A program made the translations under genes and the position numbers. Below the pieces are notes generated by a model, which was not told where the DNA came from, ran no database searches, and worked only from the letters and a program-made list of their open reading frames with translations. DNA of 64,000 bases, taken from the NCBI GenBank assembly GCA_037179385.1, contig CM074184.1:17502001-17566000 (forward strand), written 5' to 3'. This document shows, one piece after another, positions 1-11,902 of the stretch; positions within the stretch are counted from its first letter, which is position 1, and every line of letters starts with the position of its first letter. The DNA is from Holothuria scabra (Eukaryota > Echinodermata > Holothuroidea > Aspidochirotida > Holothuriidae).

Positions 1-527
1 CAGTAAACTTCACAGGAAGTGACTATGAAGTCCCACCACCCAGCAAAGAAGTAGAGAACTACCGATACAAAATATTTTGTAAGTATAAAGCAGCAGTACA
101 AAGAAGTTTGTGAGATTGATGGAGTTTTATGGCCCAGTTTCTAACCTATTGGTTCAAGTTGAACTGGCCATGGCAGTTCAAAGAAGATACTCTAGATGAC
201 ATGTTTTAAGGAAGAAGTGCTTTTAGATATACCCAAGCCTAGATATTAGAGGCTGGGGGTACAGAGAACTGATTTGACCCAGAATAAAGTGGACCCTTGA
301 TTACTGCCTTGAAGCAATAATAGTATTATGCTGTGTTTAATAAAATGGTCAATCCAAGGCCAATAAAATGGTTATATTTTGTACAACCAGCATTTTAAAT
401 TTCAAACAATGCCATTACCTGTGTGAAAGCTGAACATTTAGTATTAAGTACGTATTCCCACCATTTTTGGTGCTCAGCTAGAGCTAAGTAGAGTACTGTA
501 TTTTGAGGGGAATGCAGTCACCCCAAG

Positions 528-1066
528 CTGAAGAAATTTAGTAGACTGTCCTGTTTCATGAATGGCTGTGGAAGTCATGTGACAATATTTCTTCTCTTCA
601 ATGTAAAAATTACTTGGAAGTAACTGCGTGCAGTGGTTTACCTTGAATATTCAACATTGAAGTCCTTAAAGGCTCAGTTCTCTCACCCCAAATAGTACCA
701 ATTTTCCTACACTTCTTACTGAAGTCCCTCTCACAATTGTCTGAAATCAATCATCCTCATCCAGATACAATCTCAGTTTATTGCTTCAAGATGAGAATAG
801 AATATACTCAATTTATATAATTAAACCACTCTCAGTACCGTTCATGATGTGTAATATAAGCTTTGGTACTCTGCATTGTTTGAACTAGCTGCCAATCAAA
901 GAGCTGAGCCAATTGAGAATTTCGGTACACCCGTACGAAAATTGTTGTTTGTGGTGAGAGGTTTGGCCCTTTAAACATTACGAAAGATACTTCTGAGAGA
1001 AGTAAGAAAAAATTGTGTGAGTTAGCTGTTGCTTCACAGTTAGTAAAGGGTGATGCACTCTTGCCC
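528..1066 (+). repeat. Dispersed repeat family R1, copy 1 (interrupted)
   Basis: This is one of four diverged copies in the window; the others are 9021-9265 (-), 15186-15477 (+) and 63019-63240 (-). Shared landmarks in order are an ACTGTCCTGTTTCATG-like start, GTCATGTGACAATATTT, GGTTTACCTTGAAT, GAAAGATACTTTGA and a CTGYTCTTGCCC end. This copy is split by a 301-bp TTAA-flanked element at 670-970. Removing the insert restores the order seen in the 15.2-15.5 kb copy. No coding capacity was seen. The superfamily is unknown, and clear terminal inverted repeats were not found. Confidence 0.7.
670..970 (+). mobile_element. TTAA-flanked MITE, family T2, copy 1 (301 bp)
   Basis: The element is bounded by TTAA at 666-669 and 971-974. 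Its imperfect terminal inverted repeats read roughly AGGCTCAGTTCTCTCACC inward from the left and AGGGCCAAACCTCTCACC inward from the right (reverse complement). A second copy of the same length lies inverted at 1417-1717, and an internally deleted copy is at 44925-45086. The TTAA target suggests piggyBac-type mobilisation, but the tips are not classic piggyBac CCC. It has no coding capacity and is inserted into repeat R1. Confidence 0.75.
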
Positions 1067-1416
1067 TTCAACTATACTCATATTAAGACCATGTATTTAT
1101 CCTATCAGTGATGGGATAATGTTGGCCAATGGCCATTTCATCCTTTTTATAATAATATGTACTCTACAACTGAAGTGTGTCCAAGGTTTAAAATAACCTA
1201 TTATACTAACCCCCATGGGGTAGCCCTTAACTGATGGCCTTGGTGCCCCTTGGTAATGTCCTATCATATAATGTAGACATACACCCAAATGGTTCCATTT
1301 TGGTTGTGCTCTTTTCCAAACTAATTTTGTCACCTACTGTACTGTATGTGCATGGTTCCTCAGGTTTGTTGACCCAGTGAAGATCTAGCATTGCCTTTAT
1401 AAAGACTTTTTCTTAA

Positions 1417-1717
1417 AGGCAGATCCTCTCATCCCAAACTGCACTTCTTGTAGGGGGGTACAGAAACTCTCCACAGGCCCAGCTTTTTGGGTTGACTGTT
1501 AATTCAAACAATGCAGCTTACCAAAGCTTACATTACACATCATGAACTGTACTGAGAGTGTTTTAATTATACACATAGAGCTTTTCTATACGGACACCCT
1601 GAAGCAATAAACTGAGATTGTGACTAGATAAGGATGAATTTCAGACAAATGTAGGAGGGGCTTAAGTAAGAAGGTTAGGAGAATTGGTACTGTTTGAGAT
1701 GAGAGAACTGCAGGCCT
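1417..1717 (-). mobile_element. TTAA-flanked MITE, family T2, copy 2 (inverted)
   Basis: This is a reverse-complement homologue of 670-970 with the same 301-bp length. It is flanked by TTAA at 1413-1416 and 1718-1721. The match runs across the whole element; for example, 841-884 pairs with the reverse complement of 1503-1546. Together with copy 1 it forms a long imperfect inverted repeat with a spacer of about 450 bp, which could fold back in RNA. Confidence 0.75.
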
Positions 1718-2828
1718 TTAAAGAAAAATGAATGTTTTCTAGTTGCATGTAAGTAAGAGAATTCCTGTTCAGTAGCTCACAAAAACTTTGCCAGGATTTT
1801 AGAGTTTGGTTACTTTGTATTTTGCTGATAGATTCAGGACATTCAATTAAAAGGTTAGTGTAAACATTAATTAGGGGTTGTTGTTAATCCCTGCATGTCA
1901 TGTCCCACCTGCTGTCTTGTGTGAGTTTTACAATGTTTCATGGTGGTCCTGTATATAACATGGCATTGCTGTATTACAGTGTAACATAATTTTGTATTGC
2001 TACTAGTACAAATTAAAACTGGTTTGATACCATGGTCAGCTGGTGACTGTGACTGTAGTGCAAGAAAGCATACACCTATCCTTTGTGCCTGTGTACATGT
2101 TCTTTTTACAATACCAGAGTACCAGCTCCTCTATGCTCCTTGCCTTTGGGCCAATGAGATTGCATTCCAGTGGATTTGATATTTATTTTGCTGGTATTAT
2201 GAATAAGACAGCAGACTGAGCTACAGTACAGGTACAATATCATGCTCTCTGGCGTAAATATATTTGTAACTCTTGTACCAATATACCCCCAACAACAGTC
2301 ATACATGTGCAGATGAGCTCTGCACAATATAATACTACAGTATGTAAATTTATATCTTCAGTTGGATAGAGCCTCCAGTGAAATACTGTATAATTTTCTT
2401 TTATGCATACATGAAGTATTTTTTAATGTCTAGGTGACTGCTGTATGTTGACTAGATGTACATTACAGTGTATGATATTTGAACAGTGCTTGAAACTGCC
2501 TAATACTCAGTGATATTCCAAATTCTAAAAAGAAGGGCACTACCTATTTGTAAGTTCATTCCTCCTATGGAGAAAGTAGCCTTCAAGGATGGATACTTCC
2601 AAGGTGCTTCAAGGCTTTGAATAGGATCTAATATTATACGTTGTACACACTTCAAAGAATCTTGCACAGGGTTCTCGAGTGTGGTTAAGGCTAATTTCAA
2701 GGTTACCTCTAACTTATTTTCTTTTTTTGTGTGTGTTTGTCAGGAGGTCATTAAGCAGCTTATTTTTTCTCCATGAAAATTTAATCCAAGTAGCTTCTGT
2801 AAAAAGTAGAAAAATTATTGCTGTACAA

Positions 2829-3310
2829 AGAGGGTGGAGTTGGCTCAGTGGTTTGAGCATACTGCCTTGCATGCTGAAGGTGCCCGGATGAAATCCTGGT
2901 GGAACCACTTGGAAATTTTCTGGGTCTATAAATTAGTTTAATTGTTCAACATATCGTTCACAGTGATGCTGAGGGGGTGAATTACAAAACTGGGTATTTG
3001 GTTGTCCATTTCCAGAAGTTATCTGACTTAGGAAGTTGTCGGCTTGATCAGTTCAGCTGTCAAGCAGTGGTGCAGAGCAAGTAACTTCCACCCCCACCCA
3101 GTCTTTGGGACAGTGGTTAAAGACTGGGGGTACGCTCACGTCCATCGGATCGCAGTCCCTGGAGCAGGATCGGGAGCGATTAGTACACGCCTGCCTTGTT
3201 ACGTCTTAGCACTAGTAGAAAAGTGAAGGCGAAGTTCGGCGGTGTTCGTCTGCGCTCACTCTGGCAAAGGGTCCTCAATGAGCCAAGTGGCTTCCTGACT
3301 CTCAAAACGT
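2829..3310 (+). mobile_element. Probable tRNA-derived SINE (tRNA-Ala-like head)
   Basis: The start resembles a tRNA: there is an A-box-like TGGCTCAGTGG at 2841-2851, then a TTGCATG anticodon-loop-like stretch (TGC, Ala) and a decayed B box around 2887. The body after it is GC-richer than its surroundings and ends near the GAGCCAAGTGGCTTCC segment at about 3280-3300. No second copy was found in this window, so family assignment rests on the head alone. The right border is approximate. Confidence 0.5.
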
Positions 3311-3917
3311 TAAATTAAATGATAGAGCACTGCATTACTGATTGTCAAATAGGTGCCACTTGCTATAGTATTGTGGACAGGAATTTGTTTTTGGTTTTTT
3401 ACCTTTTTTTCCTTTTTACAGATTTGTGTTTGCAAAATGGTTTATGAGACTAATCATATGCACTGATAGTTAAAATTGAAAATAGATTTGTTTAGTGGAT
3501 GTGTTTGCTAATTGTTAAAGTACAGTATTGCAGTTGTAAAACTGCAACATACTATAAAATACTGTACTGCAATATCATATGCAGTAAAATACACAACTTA
3601 AGTTAGTCCTGTATGAACAGGAACATGTAACAGTATGAAGTACTGAAGCATTTATCCCCCAGCTGTCACAGGGTGTTTTGTTTTTCTGTGAGTTCACTGT
3701 ACTTTAGTAAAATGAAGTTGTTGAAAATGTGGAGGGTCAAGGCCTACATTATAGCACTGTGTACACTGTGCCTTTTTCTGTGTTTCGAGTCACACGTACC
3801 AAAAAGTTCAAACGTGTAACCTATTGTACTGCTGTTGTTGAATTTTATGTTACGGTCAGTATATTCCATGAGCAGTTCAGTATAGGGAAAAACAATCCAG
3901 TGAATAAAGGCTGTGTG

Positions 3918-4094
3918 CACCATGGCTGTACAGGACTCTTTCTCTCAAGGGGGCAGTGACCTTTTCCCTGATTGCATATCCCCAACCAGGGCATAATCTC
4001 TGCCTCACTGAGGCACTGAAGTCTACCCAATTCAGCAAGGTTATGGCCCATGGGGGGGCTGCACCCCCTGCCCCCAGCTTGTACGGCCATGGTG
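3918..4094. mobile_element. Small inverted-repeat element, CACCATGG ends
   Basis: The ends are inverted copies: CACCATGGCTGTACAGGAC at the left and, as reverse complement, CACCATGGCCGTACAAGC at the right. Both are followed inward by a G-rich run (GGGGGCAG). The length is 177 bp with no coding capacity. No clean target-site duplication is visible, so the superfamily is unassigned. Confidence 0.55.
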
Positions 4095-6946
4095 AACACT
4101 GCTAGATTATATCAGAGATTTGAAGTTTTAACCCAAATAACCAATTAACCAACCAACCAGCTACTGTATTATGCACTGTGCTTAAGATACAGTCTGCCCA
4201 TTCAATCCAAAATGTGCAGCATGGATGCAGCTTTAAAAACGTAATACATCAAAGTACCTGTACTTTACAAACTATGACAGTCTGCTCCAATTTAGAAAAA
4301 AAAAGTGAGTGTACTGTAGGGTTACATTTTCTGAATTGAAGTAGACCTTTGTCAGAACCTGCTCTATGTAATAAGTATTATATTTGTTCCAACTATAAAA
4401 CAGTCAGAGAGTTTATTATGCGTGTTGAGTTATTTGCCCATCTTGATTTCTTTTTGCATAGTGTGTACACCACTCTGTGTTTATTCCTTCTTAGTGTTAT
4501 TAAAGTCAAACTCATCCATCTTGGTAGAAGTCCCGACAGTTTTGAGGAAGTTCCAAGTCAAATATCATCTACAACCGTCTTCACAATCCAATCCCTGGGG
4601 GAAAATTTTGTCTGCCTGCCTCTTCATGGTTCTTGTCACTGTAGATACTCACGTGTCCAAGAGAAAGTTGAATTCCTCATTAACTCGACGTGGGTAGTGG
4701 TGTTTTAATGCAGACTATGCAGAGTATTCATCGGACAAGACAAAATGGAAACCGGGAATTAAAGAAGACCTGATCGCATACAGCAAGTCAAATCTAAAGT
4801 ACAAAGCATGTTACCATAAACTGTGCAATATATGGAGCCAAACGTATTTCCATTTCCAACTGTTGGGTTGAAAATATTTCCCTTGGTAATACATTTATAC
4901 AATGGAAGTTCCACTTTATGCATGTGATCAGTGGTGGCCATTTTTAAAATGGCAGAAATGGAAGGTTCATCCCAGAGCAATATTTTCCATGGTAACATAT
5001 GTAGTGTTAATATTCAAAAGGGTCTGCAATTCTGCCTGAGAAGTTTGAACTTTTTTAGTTACCTCAGAAAGAATCACCTAAGGTAAACTCATCGTGAACA
5101 TTTAGAACAGAAAGGAATTAGGAATTGGTTGATTTTGCTGATTATTGCTGCATTTTTGTAGTGGTGGTTCAAGGTGTCAGAATCTCAGACCAAAATTGTG
5201 CAAGTACTGAGCCTACTGTGTAGGTTTCTACTCTCTAGTCAGGCATGTATTAGAGTATTACTCCCAGTGCCGGGTCAAATGATAACTGTCAATAAAGTTT
5301 GTATTTAAACTACTTTTTGAAGAAAATAAGATTTGTTTGAAAAAAAATCCCATAAATTTAAAGAAAGGAGACCCCCTTTTTTTAACCAAAGCATCATAAA
5401 TGAAATACTGCATGATATTGCATAGTGGAGAACGTCTAATTCTGTAAATGTTGACTTTTTCAATACTGCTACTGTTAGTGTCCCCTTGTGCCTGTGGGCT
5501 GGGGTTGTAGAATATACAGTATATGCCCATGGTATTTTCCCCCTGTGGTACAGGGAACCACACTTGCACTAATTGAACCACAATTGAAAACACTTCTTAA
5601 CTTTGAACTTTTATCGAGTTGACTGACACTGAATAACTCATTCGTGTTGGTGTTTCGTTTAATCTCATCTAATCAAAGCTACTGCTACCTACAATACAGC
5701 ATACCTTTTGTAAATAAGCAAAAATATTGAAAAAGTTGGAAATGTTGTAGGAAGTTGGATCATTCCTTAACTGACAAGTGTTAATTTTACAGCTGTGCTC
5801 TCAACCAAAGATGAATTTATCATGTTTGTAATTCTATGGCTCTGCGGCAGATTCATTATCCACAGATGGTGTAGATTTGATTTATCAACATATGCCAGAT
5901 GTGGTGTGTTGTTAATTACTGACAGCTAACTGTAGTATGATCCACTACTAGCGAATAAAGTGTTAAATTGAGTAATGTACCTTGCATGCTGCAACGATGG
6001 TGATCTGTCATCTTTTGTTGGTTGGTATAATATTTCAGTGTGTGCTTTTACAACAGAAGGTTTTCCTACCTTATGTGAATCTTGCGGTATTGTGTAATTT
6101 ACATAATGCCACAATGTGCATGCATGAAATTTGTTGCACTTGACAGTGTGGCTCACAGTAATACATAATGTCATTAGCATAAGCAGAGACTCTACACTGT
6201 CATACCTGCCAGGCCTTCAACACTTTAAAAATCTTTACAATTTCCTTTGACATGGCAGCAGTGCACAAAATAGATTTTTTTTAGTTGCAGAATAGACTGT
6301 AAATCTACAGTACCACTTAGTTTCTTTCTTTTTCTTTTAAAGTTTGAGTTCAAGTTCCAGATTTTACATTGTTGTTCTTCAGATTTGCCAATTAGTTAAA
6401 AATGTCATCATTTAATGTTTTTAAAACCTGTATAGGTTGCCCTTCAATACAACACTTTCAAGAGCTTTATAAATGATTAAACTGTCAGCCCCCAAACTAT
6501 ACAAGAATGATTGGTTGTGATACAGTATTTGAAATACAGTATGTTTTCAGTGTTCACTTCCACACTTCAAACTTTTGCAACAATGCTTGGTGTTTAATAT
6601 GTTGGTGTTCTAGGTGGTAAATTTTGATTGATATTGCCATAGGAAAAAAAGAATGCTTTTAGCCAAGTTTGTCATAACAATATTATGACAAGTGACAAAA
6701 CACAACCCAAAACATGAAAGTGATCTTTAAAAAAACTTAAAACTTTTGGAAAAGTGTAGTGTATCTTAACTACTTACAGTTAGCACCCAGCATGTATGCT
6801 GTGTAGTGTTCATGTGAAATGTCTTTTTTTTTGTTGATCCCTTATTTCATAATGTTTCATTAACTTCTATTTCTATCAAAATCTTTTTTTTGTGATATAT
6901 TTTATTACTGCAAATACTGTCTCAGATGGATTTTGAAACATCATGG

Positions 6947-7340
6947 TCAGGCCTCGATTTATGGAAAATTTTATGGTTGTCCTTCGGGCAACCAATTCAG
7001 TATTTTTAGTTGTCCTAAAGAAAATTTGGTTGTCCCAAACATTTTGTACACAATAACACAACAGTACAAAACAGTAATTGTGTCTACCCATAATTGCTCT
7101 TGAAGAAAAAAAAATGTAATTTTTGAAAGATAAAAACACCTGAAGTCTGAAATTGTATAATGGAAAAAGTTGAAAGAGTTGCTCAGTCAGCAGTATATGT
7201 ACTTCTTCCAGCTGCTTGAATGTAATTTATTGTGAGAGAAAAATGGTTTTCCGTTGGATAACCAACTTTCAACTTTTGGTCTTCCGTATTTAATTTTAGT
7301 TGTCCTGGACGATCAGACAACCACGAAAATCGAGCCCTGA
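6947..7340. mobile_element. Foldback/MITE with TCAGGSCTCGATTTT ends
   Basis: Terminal inverted repeats begin TCAGGCCTCGATTT at 6947 and end with the complement of TCAGGGCTCGATTTT at 7340. Both arms continue into a GGTTGTC motif. The interior is AT-rich and non-coding. A short match to the same TCAGGGCTCG end occurs at 15333, probably a fragment. The target duplication is unclear; ATGG occurs at both borders. Confidence 0.6.
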
Positions 7341-9020
7341 TGGTGGAAAGATGCTTGTCATTTAGCTTTAAAACTTTAGACTTGCATCTCAGAGAAACGA
7401 AAAGATCATTTGGAAAATATTTGCAATATTTTATTATTACATGTATATCTTTTGATAGCACATCATTCAGGCTTAAATGTTATGTTTTTTTTTGAGTTCA
7501 CTTTGGTACTTTCTGAAATTAATAGTGTGTTGTGCGTTACTGTACTTTCTTTCATTGTAAATAATCTGTTTCAACAGGTAAAGTACTTATAGTATTAAAG
7601 CAGATGTATAGTATAAAAGTGCTGTGAAGTTTATTTTTAACTCAATGCTGTTCAAGTGAACTAGCTGTTGAACCCATTTAATTTTCAGTTGGGTTCAACT
7701 TAAATAGTTGCCCCTCCCACTGGTAAGACTTTCTTATGAATTGAGCTTGGTGTATTGTTCAGAAATCATCATATATTTTGTTAAAATTGTTCTTAATAAG
7801 GAGCTCTGTACAAACAACAGCCCAGTACAAAGCTTAAGTTCACTAACTGACCAAAATAAACAGTAAATACCATAACAAGATCAATTACTTCTGTCCAGAG
7901 TGAAAGTACTGTATTTACCAAAAATTGCATTTATTAAATAGTTACAAAAGAAATGCCTTTGTAGGGCATAAAGAGGATTAGGGATATGATGAATCAATTG
8001 GTCAACTATTTGAGGATTAGGGACCATCCTGGACTGACAAGACAGATTTGTTAATGGTTCTATTGAAATTCACAATGAATAAGTTGGTTTGATCAAACTC
8101 TGGTCAGTTGAGAACTTGTCAGGCTTTGTGTCAGTGATGTAGATTATATAAATTTCCTGTTATTTTTGTGTGCTTTACTTTGTCATTCTTATTCAGTCAT
8201 TTACGGGATATTTTTAAGCTAATTACCTTACAAGTGCCATAGCTGCAATTATCATGAATTCAGTTTACACAAGGGCAGCTATTTGTTCTCAATATTGAAG
8301 GTACATTCCCTCATTTTAAAGTTAAATTACTGAGTGAAAAATCAAAGTCAGGGGGTAATTTCTCAATCCACCCCACCCTGATCCCCACCCACAGGTTCAC
8401 AGTAGTATTGTGGGACTATGGAAACTGTGCATGTAGTGATTAATAGCAAGAGGACACCACATACAGTAAATGCTACTGCACATTTTCTTCCTAGAAAATT
8501 TCCCTTGAACTTTCTGGCAATTTTGTTTGCTTGTGAATATTAACCAATTATAAGGTAACCTTGATTTCAGTAGAAATCCCAATTTAACTTTGACTTTATT
8601 TGCAGTTGCTTTAAAATCAACAAACTCTTTCCCAATGACAGTAGCCGAACAAGTGATAGGATTTTGGTGCATGCCATTTTTGTCATTAGCATTTTCTGTG
8701 GCAGAAGGTTACAGTAACTGTATAATGTACAAAATTTGGTTCCACAAACCTTTGTAATTGTAAAATGGATAAGATTGTTAATTTTCTCAGATGTTACCAT
8801 CTCCTTATGTATGGTACAGTACATTCAAAAATAATTAACTTGAAAAATGATAAAACATGCAGTTATGATCAAATTAACTACTGTATACTTGCATAAGTTT
8901 TGTGTACTATAGATTTATGTTGTAATATTTGGCTTGGTTTTGCATACATTACGCCAGTACATATCAGTTTATGGCCCAGTGTCCATCACTAATCATGTGC
9001 AAAAGACTGTATAACCTTAA

Positions 9021-9265
9021 AGGGCAAGAACAGTTGTCCCAAACTTATTTTGAAGCCACCAAAAGCTACATGTCACAGTTTTCTCCGTATTTATCTTCAG
9101 AGTATCTTTCTTAATGTCTTAGGACTTCCTTATTGTTTATTCAAAGTAAACAAGCAGTTTTTCTAAGTAAATTTCATATTTGAGTAGTAAAAATATTGCC
9201 ACTTTTTGACTCTCAAGAACCAATCATAAAACAGGACAGTCGACTGTACTACTTCAAGTTTAGGT
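9021..9265 (-). repeat. Dispersed repeat family R1, copy 2
   Basis: This is a minus-strand copy of the family described at 528-1066. Its CTGTTCTTGCCCT end abuts a TTAA at 9017-9020. The other three copies end at or near the same CTTGCCC sequence, and the one at 15477 is also followed closely by TTAA. The outer border near 9265 is approximate. It is non-coding. Confidence 0.65.
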
Positions 9266-10609
9266 AACTGCATAAATTCCCGTTGAGTACAATTATTGTG
9301 CAAAGGATGCGGTGCTGTCTGACAGAGATGACAGGGTTGTCTAAAAACATATACTGTGCATAACAAGTACCATTGACATTTCTTACCGCAAATCAGTGTG
9401 CTTCTCTTTAACATGTACAGTATCCTCCATGAACTCCCACATAAACTCCTACAGAGTTTTTAATTGCTTTCTTGTGTAATTCACAACCATGCTGCTCATA
9501 CAATGTTTAGTCAAATGAGATGTAATTTCCCTCAAGGGGAGATTATTAAACTTTTGTACATGTTTAATAAGCATCTACAGTATTGTAGAGCTCATATTGC
9601 ATTGAAACCTAAAGTCATGAACTTGTATTTGGATGACCTGCATTTACCAGGTCATTATTTTACCAACCATGATGGGTTTACATAAAAGTTGCATAGAACC
9701 AAATGCATGGAATAAATATTGTTTGAATCAAATAATTAGTTTCCCAGATTTGCTGATAAATACTGCAGACTCTGCAGCAAGTGCTTTTATATTTAGAGAG
9801 GCTTGTTGGCAGAAAATGCTAGGTGTTCCTGCAATCATTTGGCAGTGTCATTTTGTAGTCACTGTAGTCAATGTTCTCTGTTACTGGTGTTCCTTTCATT
9901 AAATTCAGACTTGGAATATAGGAAATGATTTGCAGTTCAAAAAAATGAAAAGGCATGCGATCATGGATTGACAGATTTTGAGTTACTGAAGAATAAAGTT
10001 TGTAGAGACCCTTTGAGATCAAATAATATAACTGTTCATGACTGAGTAAGTAGCATCAACTGGAAGGTTGGGGTCTATATGGAGAGGCTACATACAGCAT
10101 GTCTTCAGAAAACATGTAAGAAATTGATGCTAATTCAGATAAGTTGTAAATGTCAACAATTATTGTACTTTTTTCAGAAAATAGAACAGAGCATACTGTA
10201 TGAATATTCAATTAGTGTGAGCAAGCAATTAATGACTAATCGTTGATCAATTGATCATTTAGTGAAAGGCAACTTTCGGAAATGCTCATGTCACAAATCA
10301 TATGTGATTCATAACTGTGCTGTTACAGTAAGTCAATTTGCACCTTGATACAACTGCAAAAAATTTATATTGTCAGGAAAATCCCTGGTCGGACGACACA
10401 GTATTTACAAAAAAATTACAGCATGGTAATCCACTGCTAAGATTAGGGTACAATAGATGCACCTGCCCAAAAAGTTGTGGACACAACACATGACCACAAA
10501 TGCCACCTTTATTGCTGTGCAACCACATGGTTCATCAATAGTTATGTACACAATGTTCATCCTGGAATACGTAAAATTTGCAGACTTACAACTTGCTGCA
10601 ACATTTTGA

Positions 10610-11032
10610 GTGCTTTTACACTTGATCCGGATCTGATTGCCCGATGTTATCAGCGTATCGAATTACGTGTATAGCTTGATCCTGGTGCATTTACACTTGT
10701 CTCCTACTCTGATCCTCCTCTGTGCTTAAGCCGAAGTCGCTCCAAATGAATAACGAAATACAGGCACACGCCTGTGCGTAACAAAACGTAAACAAAAAAT
10801 AGATCCGGCACATGTACAGTACCATGCACACCGTACCTTACCTCACCGTTGATTCGGTGAGCATTTACACTACAGATTCAATCGCCTGCGGGGGGTCTGA
10901 TCCTCCCCAAATACTAGGATCAAAATCAGGCAATCAGATCTGGATCTGATCTGCATTTACACTACAAATTTGACTGCGATCAGTGGATCAGACCCACACA
11001 GGAGATCAGATCCGGATCAAGTGTGAAAGCAC
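10610..11032. mobile_element. MITE with 28-bp GATCCGGATC terminal inverted repeats
   Basis: The 28-bp ends, 10610-10637 and 11005-11032, are inverted copies differing at one position. They share GTGCTTT, ACACTTGATC and CGGATCTGAT. The interior carries further degenerate TTTACAC and GATCTGATC copies near 10685 and 10935-10970, suggesting a repeat-built element. No ORF is present. A target-site duplication could not be fixed. The near-identity of the termini suggests fairly recent activity. Confidence 0.75.
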
Positions 11033-11651
11033 CCTTTCGTGCACTTTTGTATGGCTTGTGTTTCACTATGGCATACCGCCAGAATCATAAATGCAAACAT
11101 GTTGGCTACACGCTGCAGAAAACAACTCAAGTAGGCAATTATGGGATCATACCCTTTTAGCATTCTGGACAGAGAGAAACATTCTAGGTATATTATGGAT
11201 ATTTTCAGATCAGTAAAAGTTATTGTGGTATTTTTGCACAAGGCTGTGGTTACGATCAGTAGGAAAACTGCCTGACCCTAGACCGATTCACAATCATTGC
11301 AGTTAAAGGATTGACCAAAGTCCATTATGTTTTGGTTTGTGTAGACTTACACTAATTTCAGGGCAAAGCAAATGAGACAGAGAGCTCTCACTGTTTACAG
11401 TACTTCCAGTTGTACCAAAAATATAGTCATCAGTTACCATACTAGTTTAATCTGAGCATATGTTTCAAAACTGTGTTTTTATTACCCTAAAAGAATTTTT
11501 AATTTGTACAACACATTTGGGAGCAATTAGGTATTAAATTTGGAAGGTTAGTTTATCTGTGTTAGGCTGCTAATTATTACATGGAACAAGACAGGGATGA
11601 ATTTCCCCAAAAACGCTTAATCATGGATTGATAGAAAAAAGATGCGATTAA

Positions 11652-11902
11652 CCCTTTACAGTTGTGCTCCGATCGGGGCATATTTGCGCGCCTCGGGAGT
11701 GGGCGGAAAAGCGGACGCAGCCCGCCCCGCATCGGCTTCCGTAGGCCATTGACCCCGTGACCTTAAACTATTGTCTCTCTCGTTGTTGTGGCCGAATTTT
11801 CGGGTAGCTACTCGCAGTTTCGAGCTCCGCGTGAAACAGTAAAGATGGGTGACAGCCGAGCTCTCCGCATGGGTCCAAAAGCACCCAAACAATGGTAAAG
11901 GG
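11652..11902. mobile_element. piggyBac-type MITE (251 bp)
   Basis: TTAA at 11648-11651 and 11903-11906 bracket CCCTTTAC at the left and its complement GTAAAGGG at the right. This is the piggyBac signature of a TTAA target and tips starting CCC. The interior is GC-rich and CpG-rich, unlike the AT-rich surroundings, and has no coding capacity. I infer a non-autonomous element mobilised by a piggyBac transposase elsewhere in the genome. Confidence 0.75.

Noticed and set aside
4349..4708. 119-codon ORF and overlapping 91-codon ORF as a first exon of the tetraspan gene
   Set aside because: A possible donor at 4690 would give the right phase, but the peptide lacks the W-LW-C-C loop expected before helix 2 and has a weak, short hydrophobic stretch.
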